From: Dendrolimus kikuchii
Taxonomy: Eukaryota > Arthropoda > Insecta > Lepidoptera > Lasiocampidae
DNA length: 64,000 nt
Assembly (NCBI GenBank): GCA_019925095.2
Contig: CM034406.1
Span: 13,860,388 to 13,924,387, forward strand
Reading direction: 5' to 3'
A model generated the notes under the pieces. The model was not told the origin of the DNA. It ran no database searches and saw nothing but the letters and a program-made list of their open reading frames with translations. Numbering within the stretch: position 1 is the first letter of the stretch; each line of letters starts with the position of its first letter. Shown here in pieces: positions 11,153-22,245 of this stretch. Both the position numbers and the translations under genes were made by a program.

Positions 11153-12194
11153 AAAAAGTAGAACGAACAGTTAGGAATCATGAAAATGCAGTAATATCTG
11201 GCAAAATTGTACCTCAGATGAAGGTTTCTAACGTTTATGATGTTAAAATAACTGGAAAATATTTTCTGAACTCGTTTTTAACATAAATATTTTATATATA
11301 ATGGTCTATATTAGTGAAAGAATTATGTCAAAGAAGCAAGTGAGGTGTATAAGAATAAGCCTAAATGGCGCTCTGTTGTTCGTGCCTACCCCGCAAGGGA
11401 ACTGGCGTGAAGTTATGTATATATGTATGTATATTAGTGAAAAAACTATGTTTACTTTCTGATTTGTTTGTATTGAATAGTACTACTACATACAAAACTA
11501 AGCTATTTACAAACAACATTATTAGTAATTTCTAAATGTGGTTAAAACTCCTACTTACATATGTTTTTTACTGCATTTATCCACTTTTGTGGTTTATCAC
11601 ATAAACATAGCAAGTGAGTACTATTCGTGGGAAAATAATAAAATATTACGACATTTGACTTATTTTTCTTTTTCTTTCAAGTGTTTAAAAGCATCCAGAA
11701 ACGCAACAATACATTTTTACTTAGTTAAGTGTTATTTTTCACGACTTTAATGTGATTATTTTATTACGTGAAGTGTCAATGTATTAGTATTGTTTGTGGA
11801 AAGAGATTCAGATTTGCGCCACCAGTTATTACTGGCTTCGTCGTGCACGTTCTCTATACAATTACTTTTCGAGGAAGTAATGTAGGCGTAGAAAACAGTA
11901 CAGTGAAAATTTGACATCCAATGGCAAGATAATTTTGTGGTATGTAACAGGTGGTAACAGGTAACAATAAGATGCTCAATACATTCAACTAATTTATGTG
12001 CAAATTATTATTTTAACTAACATCATAACACATTTAACATTCATTGAAATTAATAAGTATAATTGCAATAAAAAACCTAATAAATTGAGATTATAAAAAA
12101 AAATGCAAGTGTCTAACAAATGTTTTAAAAATAACATAAATGAAATAATAGTCCTATAAAATCATACTTCTTATATAAAGTCAATTATTTATAA
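11153..12194. other. AT-rich non-coding DNA
   Basis: No exon or repeat end was recognised. The phrase 'ctgttgttcgtgcctaccccgcaagggaactggcgtgaagttatgtatat' at about 11372-11425 looks like a LINE 3' scrap but is too short to classify. Confidence 0.4.
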
Positions 12195-12198
12195 CTAC

Positions 12199-12699
12199 TG
12201 TTACAACTCAGGTCCCGACAAAACCAAAATCCACCTGCAGCTCTGAAATAAAGCACATTTATTACCCGTCAGCATTTGAACTAATAACATTAAAGTTCTT
12301 TTATGATCGTCTTTTTTTTACTTATTGGCATACGGCCTGTTGTTATATTGTAATCATTAGCTAGGTGTTACGGATTGTAAAGTAAAAGCTGATTCTAGGA
12401 AATTCGGTCCACGCTGCCGGGCGGATGTATTGCATTTGTGCAGTACAAAACAATGACCTGATGGAGGGGGGTGGCAGTTGAGCGAGAATCATGAGCGAAG
12501 CGAGACGTGTATACTACAATCGGGAATCTAACAAATGACGGACTTTGCGCGTTTTATTGAATTACGCCCTTCTGCAATACGTTTGGACTTGTTGTGTTTG
12601 GTTATATTTGTACCTGTGTTATACGTGTTTGTATAATTCTAATAAACTCTATAGTTATTCTAACGGCATTTTAATTCGAGTCCCGCTAAGCTCGTAACA
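12199..12699 (+). mobile_element. solo LTR, TGTTAC...GTAACA family
   Basis: A 501 bp unit begins TGTTACAACTCAGG and ends CTCGTAACA, flanked by the 4 bp duplication CTAC (12195-12198 and 12700-12703). An AATAAA stands about 65 bp before the end, as in the R region of an LTR. No internal retroviral genes adjoin, so it is a solo LTR. Related full units are at 36703, 42480 and 60492, and a decayed one at 31621. Four-base duplications fit Gypsy-type elements. Confidence 0.88.
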
Positions 12700-12995
12700 C
12701 TACTATAATAAGATAAAAGTATGGATGTAGAAGCCCGATATTATTCGGTTTAGAGACGTTTCATCTTTATTCATGGCGAATAAAGGCACCTGTTACATAA
12801 TGCAAACGAACTGATTGCCCAACTGTAGGCTGATAAACTGTGGCATTATCTAATTAAACTATTGTAATCTTATTGTGTATAATTATAGTACATCTTCAAA
12901 TCTCGAAGAGTACGTCGACCTATTCCAACCAGGAAATGGACAATTCTTCATTTTAAATATATAGGGCATAAGTGGTGTGCTGTCAATCAAGTGCG

Positions 12996-13059
12996 CTTAC
13001 GACCTTTTTATTTTGAAATAAAAATATTTCTTTTTGATAAGGATGTGAAAGGTCGTAAG
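12996..13059. repeat. 12 bp inverted repeat, stem-loop
   Basis: CTTACGACCTTT at 12996-13007 pairs with AAAGGTCGTAAG at 13048-13059, around 40 nt of AT-rich loop. It may be the ends of a tiny fold-back element. No duplication was found. Confidence 0.5.
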
Positions 13060-13241
13060 TAATGATATATTTCGTATATTTCAAATGTTGAAACTATCAT
13101 TTTGATAACCGTAGAGTTATCTTCTTTTAGGGTTCTGCAACAGATAGTGAACGTTAAAGAACAGACTTAATGATGTATACATATATAACATAGAGAGCAG
13201 CTACATTAGCAAACTGCTCGGCAATGCATAATAGTGATATA

Positions 13242-13521
13242 TTTTTTATTTATTTATTGCATAAGTTCAGTAGGCAGGCAGACGGCCCACCTAATGAAAA
13301 GGGGTTACCATCGTCTATGGACATTTGTCACAACAAAGGTGCTACCAATGTGCTGCCGCTCTCTAAAGGGTGGCTGGAAACGGACCATTAATGCTGGGAC
13401 ACAGCTCAAGGTTGTTATAGCGACATACTCTAGACCAGGGGTGGTAGCCATCCAGACGGACAAATACCTTGCCCCCTGGCAGGGGGTATGGCAAAATGTA
13501 TTCTTTATCCGTTCCTGTACG
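13242..13521 (-). mobile_element. LINE-tailed SINE-like retroposon (family L), near full length
   Basis: Read on the minus strand it starts 'gtacaggaacggataaagaa', passes 'gatggctaccacccctggt', and ends in the shared tail with 'gggccgtctgcctgcctac' and an AATAAA-type end. About a dozen copies in the window share this roughly 300 bp plan. No protein is encoded. It could equally be a LINE deletion derivative (5' end joined to 3' end) rather than a true Pol III SINE. Confidence 0.75.
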
Positions 13522-14081
13522 AATAAATAATGTGAATATGTTTATTTAAATAAGTGAGTATGTAATATGTCTTGTTATCTTTGATTGTCTACTACTAATA
13601 GTTTTAATGTAATTTTTATTCATTGGAATTATGGGAAATGTTTTACTGAAATAAACATAAATAAATATGTCAGCTCTGACCGCCACAAATTTAAGTCAAA
13701 ATTGCTGTTTTAATCCCTAAATTTGTTGTTAAAATCCGAACCGCCGCCGCTTCGGGACCGATTCGATACTAACTTTCAGATATACAGATAAGCAAAAATT
13801 CTAACAACGCTCCTGTCCTGTCCTCCTGGTACATAGGTTCACGTTAGACCGTTACTTCACTTAATATTAAAATGTAATGCGATCTAGGATTGAGCGCAGT
13901 TCACTAAAATATACCTATTCACTCCTGATTAAAATACCCTCGATTGTACAAATAAGAAAAGATCAACCTCGGCATATTGTTCCACTCGATGATAGTGCAC
14001 ATTAGGATTCACTTCTGTTCATACATATACAATATACATTTTTTTTTATTATCAAAACTGTCGGTAATGCAAATAATGTAT

Positions 14082-14313
14082 ATTTTTTTTTTATTGTAGG
14101 AGATCAGCAGACAGAACGACGGCCCACTTGATGGAAAGCGGTTACTATCGCCTATGGACATTTGCACCACCAAAGTTGCTACAAATGCGCTGCTGCTCTC
14201 TTAATGGAGACTGGAACCTGGTCACTAATGCCGGAACACAAATTAAGTTTGCTATGGCGACATACTTTAGACCAGGGGTGGTAGCCATCCAGTCGGGCAA
14301 ATGCCCTACCACC
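14082..14313 (-). mobile_element. LINE-tailed SINE-like retroposon (family L), 5' truncated
   Basis: The minus-strand tail with poly(A) begins at 14082; the copy ends in 'gcatttgcccgactg', so the first 70 or so bases of the family are missing. It stands about 280 bp downstream of the myosin exon, inside the following intron. Confidence 0.75.
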
Positions 14314-14589
14314 TATTTATTTATGTACTTACTTTATACAGTTTACAATGTGATAACAGCCTTACAACCATGTAAGAACTTTATCCCTGTCCTATAACTG
14401 AGTAATACATGTGAGTGCACTTTTTGCTTCTACGTTCTTTTTACGAAGATTCAATATGTGAAGAGCTTTAGCCTAAGGTGTTTATGAAAACACATTGGTT
14501 CCATTGATCCGCATTGCAAACAATTCATGTCGTCTACTACGGATATAGTTGTTCAGTAAATTAAACTTTAAAGCAATTAAAAAAATTAC

Positions 14590-14862
14590 CTGAGCTTGTT
14601 TAAGTCGATGTTCGGTGCGGTGCACCGCGAGCAGGGGTGTGACTCGTACGAGCAATCGCCACCATGGCCAGTCGCGAACCGCGAGGAATGCTCGGACGTT
14701 CCTTTGCACGCATCTCGCCGCCGTGTGTTGCGTGCGGAGTTTTTGAGCGCGACGCCGGGCGAGGAGGCCGCGAGCGCGCGCTTGCAAGCGTACGAGTACG
14801 CGAGCGAGCGCGGCGTCGCGGCGAGCGTCCAACCCGCCGACGACGCCGCCGCGGAACATAAT
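14590..14862 (-). CDS. Mhcl: myosin heavy chain lever-arm exon, probably class XVIII
   Basis: An exon of exactly 91 codons, phase 0 at both ends. The acceptor is ttttttgtctattgttgcag|ATT and the donor CTCAG|GTAATT. The product begins IMFRGGVVGGLDARRD, matching the converter-to-lever junction of myosins. An IQ motif follows at residues 26-36 (LQARARGLLAR), then CVQRNVRAFL (51-60) and DWPWWRL (64-70), and it ends RTEHRLKQAQ at the head of the coiled coil. Muscle myosin II has WPWM and non-muscle II WQWW here; WPWW is what I recall for MYO18, so Mhcl is the likely gene. IQ motifs bind calmodulin-type light chains. The exon is strikingly GC-rich and Arg/Ala-rich against AT-rich flanks. No neighbouring motor or rod exon was found within several kb. 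Confidence 0.85.
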
Positions 14863-15104
14863 CTGCAACAATAGACAAAAAACATTACATTCTCTTGAAA
14901 TTTTGATTTCATTTTTATTTATTTTTTGATATATTGTGGTCGTGTCTTTTCAACCTAGTACTAAAAATGAATTTTTAAGCGATACTCCATTTTTTATACT
15001 ATGAAGCAATCGTAACTTATTATTTATTTAAGAACTAAACTACTGTGAAAATCCTGGCTTAGCAACTACCGATTTCTGTTTTCCTTCCTATAACCAAAGG
15101 TATT

Positions 15105-15215
15105 CTGGAAGACATCGCTATGAGCGATAAGACCGCTGATTGTAGGTAGTACTTGAATATCATGTTCTTGATTTTATGTAGCATTTTTGTATAATAAAGT
15201 ACATTATATTCTATT
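15105..15215 (+). repeat. retroposon 3' tail with small hairpin (family H)
   Basis: 'ctggaagacatcgctatgagcgataagaccgc' forms a short hairpin and is followed, after a T-rich spacer, by AATAAAG. The same order occurs at 35930, 53368 and 54946, and inverted at 57690, 60122 and 63592. A second broken copy lies at 15325-15400. Probably the 3' end of a LINE or its SINE. Confidence 0.55.
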
Positions 15216-15401
15216 CTTTTTCAAACTTGTTTTACATAAATTCAATGTAACTATTGAGCCATACTCTAAATACAGCTGAAACCCATTTTTTTTTAATTCA
15301 ACTTGTATTCCTGCCTTGCGTTTTCTGGAAGCTATCGCTTTTTAGCAATAAGACAGCCCATTGTGCACATTAGAATTATTTTTAGGCTATAACTTTTCTG
15401 T

Positions 15402-15505
15402 ACTAATATTATAGAGGAAAGATTTGTTTATTTGCATTGAATAGGTTCCGAAACTACTAAACCGATTTGAAAAATTCTTTCACCGTTGGCAAGCTATTTT
15501 TTGAG
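15402..15505 (+). repeat. Helitron-like 5' fragment ('GAGGAAAG' subfamily)
   Basis: Reads 'tactaatattatagaggaaagatttg', then 'aaactactaaaccgatttga' and 'ttctttcaccgttgg'. It matches the first 100 bases of the copies at 3693 and 28406 (inverted). It is cut off where the next retroposon begins. Confidence 0.6.
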
Positions 15506-15830
15506 GCGGGGGAAATGCATTTCGCACACTACCGGGTCGTTTGCTAGGGATTGGACCAAAGCGATAAGAGGTGAAGCCACGAATAAGCACCAGAGTCAAT
15601 CGCCGGCATGTGTGGAGACTCACTATGCAATACTCCACTAAAACCATCCTCCTCCCAAATGCGCCGCGCTTATGACAGGAAGAGCGTCGACTTAGAACGT
15701 AGTTACGCCCACGTTGATCCTAGCGCATCAGTGCTTGAGAGTGCCTCGGGAAGCAGGGCAGACTCACTTCGTCAAGAGGGGGATGACTCCTCCACTCCCT
15801 AGATGCTGGAGGACCCAACTGTTGGGAAGC
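15506..15830 (-). mobile_element. poly(A) retroposon family B, diverged copy
   Basis: Related to 61817-62240: both have 'gaggcg(a/g)ggg(a)aa(a)tgc', 'gggtcgtt(t)gctagg', 'ccactaaaa(a)cc(c)(a)tcctcc' and 'agttacgccca' in the same order. The 61.8 kb copy has the poly(T) that sets the orientation. Open frames here are short and not conserved between copies. Family not identified. Confidence 0.55.
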
Positions 15831-16538
15831 TATACTATCCCCGGTTGACATAGACTATAAAAAAATATTTCTTAGATACCCGTGCAAGCCGAGGCGGGCC
15901 GCTAGTCTGTTATAATTTACAACAATGAGTTATCTATCTTTGTTTTATAAGATAACGTATCTTAGAAATTAAGACGATGATATGAAATTTAAAATCTGAT
16001 TATATATCTCTTGCGTTCAGCTCTACATTATATACCATAAAGCTCATAGCCAAAAACAAAAATGATTACAGTAAGTCCAAACTATCGATTTTCGGTGTCA
16101 GAAATTCATAATTGCACGGCACGTATTAAAGTAGTGAAACGCGAGTCATTTCAATTTTATGTAACACCCAAAACACGCAGAGGCGATAACTTTCAATTTC
16201 AACCGCCAAAAATACGCTTTTACTGCACCGCAATGTGAGATGGTCGGTGATCTGTTAAAACATTATAACGTTCTACAGCTGATGATGCGGTACACAATTA
16301 TGGACCGACCACGTTAGGTAGTGTTTTTTTCCTTAAATAATAATCGGTCGATAAACACACAAACACACACATATTGTATTATACATCCCCAAGCTTTGTA
16401 TTATGGTTAATATACAACGGACAATTCTGTAGACGATCTCAAACACCCAGACCATACTGAATAACGAAATTTGTTTATGAAATTTACTATGCCAGGTGTT
16501 GAATTTGGAATCACTGCGGTTCCGTTAACTTATTTATA
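15831..16538. other. AT-rich intronic DNA
   Basis: No exon or repeat boundary was seen. If the two minus-strand coding exons belong to one transcript, this lies in their shared intron. Confidence 0.4.
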
Positions 16539-16830
16539 CGTGTAGGAACGGAGAAAGAATACAATTTCCTGCGGCCGGGCGGCTTGTAGTAAGAGGCGAC
16601 AAAACAGTCGGGTGTTAGGGCATTTGCCCGACTGGATGGCTACCTGGTCTATGTCGCCATAACAACCTTGAGTTGCGTTCCGGCATTAGTGACCCGGTTT
16701 CAATCACCCTTAAGAGAGCAGCAACACATTTGTAGCACCTTTGGTGTTGCAAATGTCCATAGGCGATGGTAACCGCTTTCCATCAAGTGGGCCATCTGCC
16801 TATCTGCTGAACTCTTGCAATAAAAAAAAA
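16539..16830 (+). mobile_element. LINE-tailed SINE-like retroposon (family L), full length
   Basis: A good reference copy. The head is 'tgtaggaacggagaaagaat', the middle 'ggctacctggtctatgtcgc', and the tail 'tccataggcgatggtaaccg' and 'gggccatctgcctatctgct', ending CAATAAAAAAAAA. The tail matches the 3' end of the LINE at 10825-11152, so the copy was probably mobilised by that LINE's machinery. Confidence 0.82.
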
Positions 16831-16901
16831 TCTGGGTGGGCAAAGTTTGAACCACTCAATCAGAGAGGGCGTCTATAAGTATACGGTCTCTCTCTAAAAT
16901 C

Positions 16902-16955
16902 TGATGACCAAATTGACCTGCTGAGACTATTCTCAGCAGGTCAATTTGGTCGTCA
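16902..16955. repeat. perfect 21 bp inverted repeat with 4 nt loop
   Basis: Arm 16906-16926 (GACCAAATTGACCTGCTGAG + A) and arm 16931-16951 are exact reverse complements around CTAT. Pairing extends 3-4 bp outward with one mismatch. It is not AT-rich, so chance pairing is unlikely. No matching copy elsewhere in the window was noticed. Confidence 0.85.
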
Positions 16956-17539
16956 AATTTTTCGTTACTTATATCTGTCTAAACGTTTGTTGAAGTCTGA
17001 AGTTGTTATGACATTTTGGTGTGTAGTTTTATTTTCAAAAACTTAATATTTCATTTTATTCAAAATGGACAACATTTGTAATAGGATAATGATTACTTTT
17101 AAGTAAAAATTGTATAAATGAATGAAAATCTCAACATTTTTATTGAAACGAGAGTAAAATGAGACTCAACTGAGTTTGAAGTCAGTCAAAGTTATAAGTT
17201 TTAAATATTCAATTAACATTTGACACCGACTAGATGCGCAAACTATGCTAAAACGTTGCTTATATAAAAAAAAGAAGAAATTAATAGTTTAGCAAGATCT
17301 CATTACATATGTAGGTAGTTTAAAAATCAATCATTTTCAAGTGATTTGTCGATCCAAACAGCCATAATTTGGTGCTACTATTATTCAACCAGAGCGAGTC
17401 ACTACTTCATTGTCAATTAATGTATGTGTATTCACAATTGGCCTACTTGTTGTCTATTACAATTTCTGATACGCAGTCGTTTCAAAATAGGGTTGAAAAG
17501 AGAAAATGTTATTATAAAGTAGAATTTTATAATATTTAG

Positions 17540-17650
17540 AACAGCAGCGCATTTGTAGCACTTTTGGTGTTGCAAATGTCTATAGGCGATGGTAACCGCT
17601 TTCCATCAAGTGGGCCGTCTGCTTGTCTGCTGAACTACTGCAATAAAAAA
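17540..17650 (+). repeat. family L retroposon, 3' fragment
   Basis: Only the last 110 bases are present, starting at 'acagcagcgcatttgtagcac' and ending CAATAAAAAATATA. Heavy 5' truncation of this kind is typical of LINE-driven insertion. Confidence 0.75.
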
Positions 17651-18112
17651 TATATAAAAAGAAATAAAAAATATATGTATAGCTATATACAAAATGTAGT
17701 TTAGTTTTTATCCCCAAAATATATTTTCATCAGTTCTTAAAATACGCGAAATGCTAGCCGCCGCTTTATGGCACGGTACCTATATGTTACTACTCTTTGA
17801 CTTTCCTTACCATTGGTAGAAATTTGACATTGTATAGAGATTATGTCAAATCTTAGCCGATAGTAAGGCAAATGAATGGTTAGTATAATCGTTATAGGAA
17901 CTATTAGAAACCGGCTATTAATGGTTTCAATCGCGACTTCATTAATATTATGAATAAATCAAGCATCGATATTTAATAAGTCATTTTTCAGTTGTTTATA
18001 CATTTTGTAATAGAGACTATAGATTTATTTTATAAATATCATAGTTTCTTGATAGAACAACGTCGAACCAAATCATTAAGGCGACGAATTATGTTTTTTT
18101 TTATAATAATAT

Positions 18113-18382
18113 ATAATAATATCAGCCCATTAATGTCCCACTGCTGAGCTCGGGCCTCCCATTATAGGGGGAACAGACAGTAAACCCGCCACGCTTGTCC
18201 AAGGCGGCTTGGCAGGTTTGACACCACGATGTTTTCCTTCACCGTTGTTAGCACATGGTAATTGAACAATATGCACATTAGATCAGAAAACTGACTAAGA
18301 GGTGCATGCGTTCCGGCCAGGATCGAACCCGCGCCCTCTGAGACTGGGACGCGTGCGCTAGCCATTACGCTACCACGACTTA
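18113..18382 (-). mobile_element. tRNA-derived SINE, family T1
   Basis: On the minus strand it starts AAGTCGTGGTAGCGTAATGG (A-box-like), then GGGTTCGATCCTGG (B box), as in tRNA. The body is 'tgtgcatattgttcaattac', 'cttggacaagcgtggcgggt' and 'cccactgctgagctcggg' on the respective strands, with an (ATT)n-like tail. The tRNA-like part would fold poorly as a tRNA and is followed by a non-tRNA body, so it is a SINE and not a tRNA gene. Confidence 0.85.
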
Positions 18383-19904
18383 TATAATTAGATACTAAAT
18401 TCTAAAAACGGTTTAACACTCTAGTGAGACTTCATAATCTTAACATCATAGATTGCAAGACTGGATGAAAGTGTTGTGTAATATTTTTAAGGTTTTTATA
18501 TTTTATTAAATCAAATAAAGTTGTAGTGTTCATATAACCGGTATTATACCTTAAAACAATTTAATTTGAGGATGGTTTTAAAAATACTCGTGGTCGCCCA
18601 TTGGTCGAAACTCGACCATAATTAATTTATAAGTTTGAACATTATTAAGGTTCTGTTGTCAAAGACTATAGTTTTATAATCACAGATTTCGCCAAGGCTA
18701 CACTGTTAATTTGACTTTAACAATAAACAAAAGATATATGCGTGTGTGTGACAAATACATGGTAGTGTGTGTAATGTTTTTTTATTGATTTAATGTATTT
18801 TTTATGCATAAATTAAAAAAATAATATTATTCTGCACTCCTCTACATAAACTATAAGTGTGCGAAATTTCATACTCCTCCGTCCGCGCAATTTTCGTAAA
18901 AAGGGGTACAAAGTTTTTGCTTCACGTATAATATAATGACTAACTGATGAAGGAGTAATAATCTCCTGAAAGGTGTACTAATTGTATCGTGTCCCCTTTA
19001 CAATAACTCTATCATGTGTTCATATGTATATGGGAACATTAACGGATGATTTACCAACCCTAAACATAAATAGCTGCTCATTCCTATTCTAGTTTCATTC
19101 AACAAATAGAAGCTTGTACTACATACAATTTATTGGCCATAACAAAGTTGGATGCTCCATTTTATATAGGTCAATTGAATTGTCCTTTTCGATTTAGCCT
19201 TCTTTGATACAATTTGGTTGTTAATTCAATTATTTGGCACTTGGACTATTGCACTTAGAGTTCTTTAACCCTGAATCTATTATCCTTGAACCCTGGTACA
19301 GTCAGGACTAAACTTATCGTTTTAATGTTAAGATTTAGAATTCCGAAGTGGGCAAGATAGGAATTGATAATTATTTGGAAGCGGTTGTAGAATCATTAAT
19401 TTCAATAAGTAATATAATTATAAGGATCTATCTCTAAAACAATATGTTTTCGTTTAAATACACGTCTCATTCTTGTCAGCATATCGTAATCCCTGGGTTC
19501 TGTGCTTTCCTCATCCAGTTCTTATCTATCCTTGCTGAGGTTGTTGTTCCAAATCGAATACTACGTTTGCTAAAACGCGATCTCTAATTCTCTACTTCAA
19601 TATACATCTCCTGCCCCATCGGTCATACGACAGACTATTGATGACGAGATGTTTGAAGTCGACTATTTTGGCTGTTCCAAAATCTCGATGACTTACTATA
19701 GTTTTCCCTCACAATTGATGGTTTCGTGTTTGACTCGGGCGTCGCCGTAAGCAAAGGACATTACAAAGAATCAACTCAACTTACAGGTACGAGTCACATT
19801 ACTCGTCTCGTTTGCTGCTAGAATGTTGATTTAAAACGATTGGAAAACATCTCGTTCGTTCAGACGAAGAGCGAGTCATTATTGACTTGCTTGTAAGTTT
19901 TTCA
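18383..19904. other. AT-rich intronic DNA
   Basis: No exon, inverted repeat or known repeat end was recognised in this 1.5 kb. Confidence 0.4.
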
Positions 19905-20125
19905 TTGCCTGTGGTAGGGAAACAGGCAAACACGGCCCACTTGATGGAAGGTGGATACCGTCGCTTATGGACGTTTGCAACACCAAAACGTTGCTAAGGC
20001 GTTGCGTACTTCTAAGACATTTTATAACGAACTATTTAAACAAGCCCATGTCATAGAGCAGAGAGAAATCCTCGGCGGGAAGTTTCGTTCAAATCATTGT
20101 CATTCGGCTATTACAGACATGATCA
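19905..20125 (-). pseudogene. LINE ORF2 C-terminus and tail, degraded
   Basis: Minus-strand translation gives LPAEDFSLLYDMGLFK followed by an in-frame stop, corresponding to LPAEVFPLGYDMGSFK at 10.98 kb. The tail 'tccataagcgacggtatccacc' and 'aagtgggccgtgtttgcctg' follows. It is a second, independently broken copy of the LINE whose tail family L carries. Confidence 0.7.
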
Positions 20126-20819
20126 GCCCTCTATCACTTAGGTTTAAATAATACTATACGAACTATGTCGGAAAATATACGCAATTTCATAAAGCAACTA
20201 ATGACAGCAATATGAAATATTAGGAAATAATAAAAGCCAGGCTTTATTCAACACTAAACCCCGATTCGTTTCTCATATATAAGGAAATGCTGAATTTCCT
20301 GGTATTTTGATCACTTACTTGCGTGCTTCAAGTCGGTCAGGCGGTCATCGAAATAAAACGTGTGTATGACGTTTCCGAAATGTTCCAATCAACAGAACAC
20401 CGTGTATGTTGTTGCTGCACTAAATATAATAATAGTGCGTTTACGTGACTAGTGACGATTGCATCTTTATTCTCACTGCTACTCAGAGTTGGATAATGGT
20501 TCATTAGCGTTAAATAGTAATAAAATTAAATATTTGCTTATATTACTCTTTTTAATTTGTGTAAGTTAGTAGTAAAGTACCGTACTTATATGAAAGAACG
20601 TTTATTGCATAGTATCTGTAAAAACCTGTGCTGTTCAGCCAGCTATAGCTTATAACGCGCGGCTACAAAGTTTGGTCCGGACCATAAAGAATATGTTTTG
20701 AACACTGTTTATTTCAATGTCATGTCATGCTGTGAGAATGTCTGATTGTATATTCAAACCTACCAACTAAACCACCACACTGTTCCATCTCATCTTCATA
20801 ATTATACTATATATTACAA
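20126..20819. other. AT-rich intronic DNA
   Basis: Nothing recognisable. Confidence 0.4.
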
Positions 20820-21028
20820 CTAGCTGTCCCGGCAGACGTTGTTCTGCCCTGAAGAAATAAAATTTAGAACCCGATACCAGCGCCACCTACCGGATCCAAA
20901 TGTAAACTATCCTATCTTTCAAGTCGGATCAAACTGCACACGGTGTGCAAATTTGATTAAAATCGGTCAAGTAGTTTAGGAGTCCATTGAGGACAAACAT
21001 TGTGACACGAGATTTATATATATTAAGA
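20820..21028 (-). mobile_element. Helitron-like element, 209 bp
   Basis: On the minus strand it runs A|TCTTAATATATATAAATC ... GGGACAGCTAG|T, with 'acttgaccgattttaatcaa' inside and a small inverted repeat (GGCAGAAC/GTCTGCC region) near the 3' end. Same subfamily as 32440-32739 and 61072-61253. Non-coding. Confidence 0.75.
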
Positions 21029-21189
21029 TTAGCATAGCATGGGGCGATAACGAGTGAAATAATACAACATTTCTATTCAATTTTATCTGCCAATTATTAG
21101 CGTTCATAAGGATTAAACGTGTGTTAGACATATGTTGTTATGGAACAAATGTCTGCTGCTTCCGCTAACTGCCGGTAGAAAGGGTAGGT

Positions 21190-21410
21190 CTATGAAAATC
21201 TGAATTGAAATGAAAACACACGTCTCGTCGTCGTCAGTATATCCCAATTCAATTCGTAAAGGATGACATGTGTACTAATGGTTTCAAAACCAGTGATCCT
21301 GAAGATTGCGTGAAGTGGCGAAGAAAAAGTAGACGCGGACCCCATGCTTCGAAGCGAACTTTCCGAATGCAACTGGGATTTAACGCTCGGATGATGATAG
21401 CGGATAAATA
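21190..21410 (-). repeat. dispersed repeat, pair with 43385-43640
   Basis: 'aagcgaactttccgaatgca' and 'ggatttaacgctcggatgatgatag' here are the reverse complement of matching words at about 43390-43440. The family is not identified, and neither copy has visible ends. Confidence 0.5.
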
Positions 21411-21589
21411 TGTCAAATTAATTTCGTAGAAACGTAGAAACACGCAAATGTAAAATCAGACAAGCGTCTTACACAAATTCCACTGATCAAGATAACAAGG
21501 ATGCTCGTTAGAGAAACACTGCAGTTATTTACCCGTGTCCAAGTAATTGCTAAAATAGATAAATCATCTACACAGATAAGTAAAATTAA

Positions 21590-21850
21590 AGCGTCTCATT
21601 GTAAAGTCAACAGCTTTTTACTAAATGCATACGAAAGTATTTACGGTACTTATATCAACAAAAAATATTTAAAAAATTTCTGTCTGTCTGGATGTTCTGG
21701 CTAATCTCTAAAACGGTTGGACCGATTTTGACGGGACTTTCACTGGGAGATAGCTGATATAAGCTGATTACAAGGAATAACTTTAACTTAAACCATTTTT
21801 AGGGTTCCACACAAATAAATTCCATGAGGAAAAAGTCATGAGCACAGCTG
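21590..21850 (+). mobile_element. Helitron-like element, 3' end missing
   Basis: Homologous to 22874-23163 in inverted orientation: 'cagctttttactaaatgcat', 'tttctgtctgtctggatgtt' and 'tttcactgggagatagctga' occur in the same order. It lacks a recognisable CTAG end. Confidence 0.6.
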
Positions 21851-22094
21851 GTATTTAATGTAATAAAGAAAATAAAATTAACATAAACTGCATCTGATAC
21901 AAGTTTCATTATAAAACCGTTTTGCAACGAAACAGCATCATAAAGAACAAATAATCACCAAACTAAAGTATTTCATAGGATAAATAATGTTATGTTATAT
22001 AATACATAATGAAATTAAAAGTGACAGTTTTATGAATAAAATATATTATAATAAAAATACGTTTAAACGGTTTTAAGCACGGAAATTTATTTGA

Positions 22095-22245
22095 TTTTTG
22101 TTATTCCGACATGTCGGCCACTTTTCAGTGGCCGTGATCACAGAAGACAAGTCACGTGTCAACGAGTATTGTTAAAGTTTTATTTAAACGTACTACGTTT
22201 CGGCACAGCAAAATGCTATAGCTGTAGTCCGACACAGCGCTGATT
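22095..22245 (+). repeat. single arm of fold-back family
   Basis: 'tattccgacatgtcggccac', 'ttttcagtggccgtgatcac' and 'gtgtcaacgagtattgttaaag' match both arms of the fold-back at 23240-23592. Confidence 0.55.

Noticed and set aside
14586..14912. Overlapping frames on both strands around the myosin exon
   Set aside because: GC-rich sequence keeps several frames open; only one matches myosin and is bounded by splice sites in phase.
18290..18382. A tRNA gene on the minus strand
   Set aside because: A- and B-box-like words are present but the sequence runs into a SINE body with related copies at 3218 and 30391.
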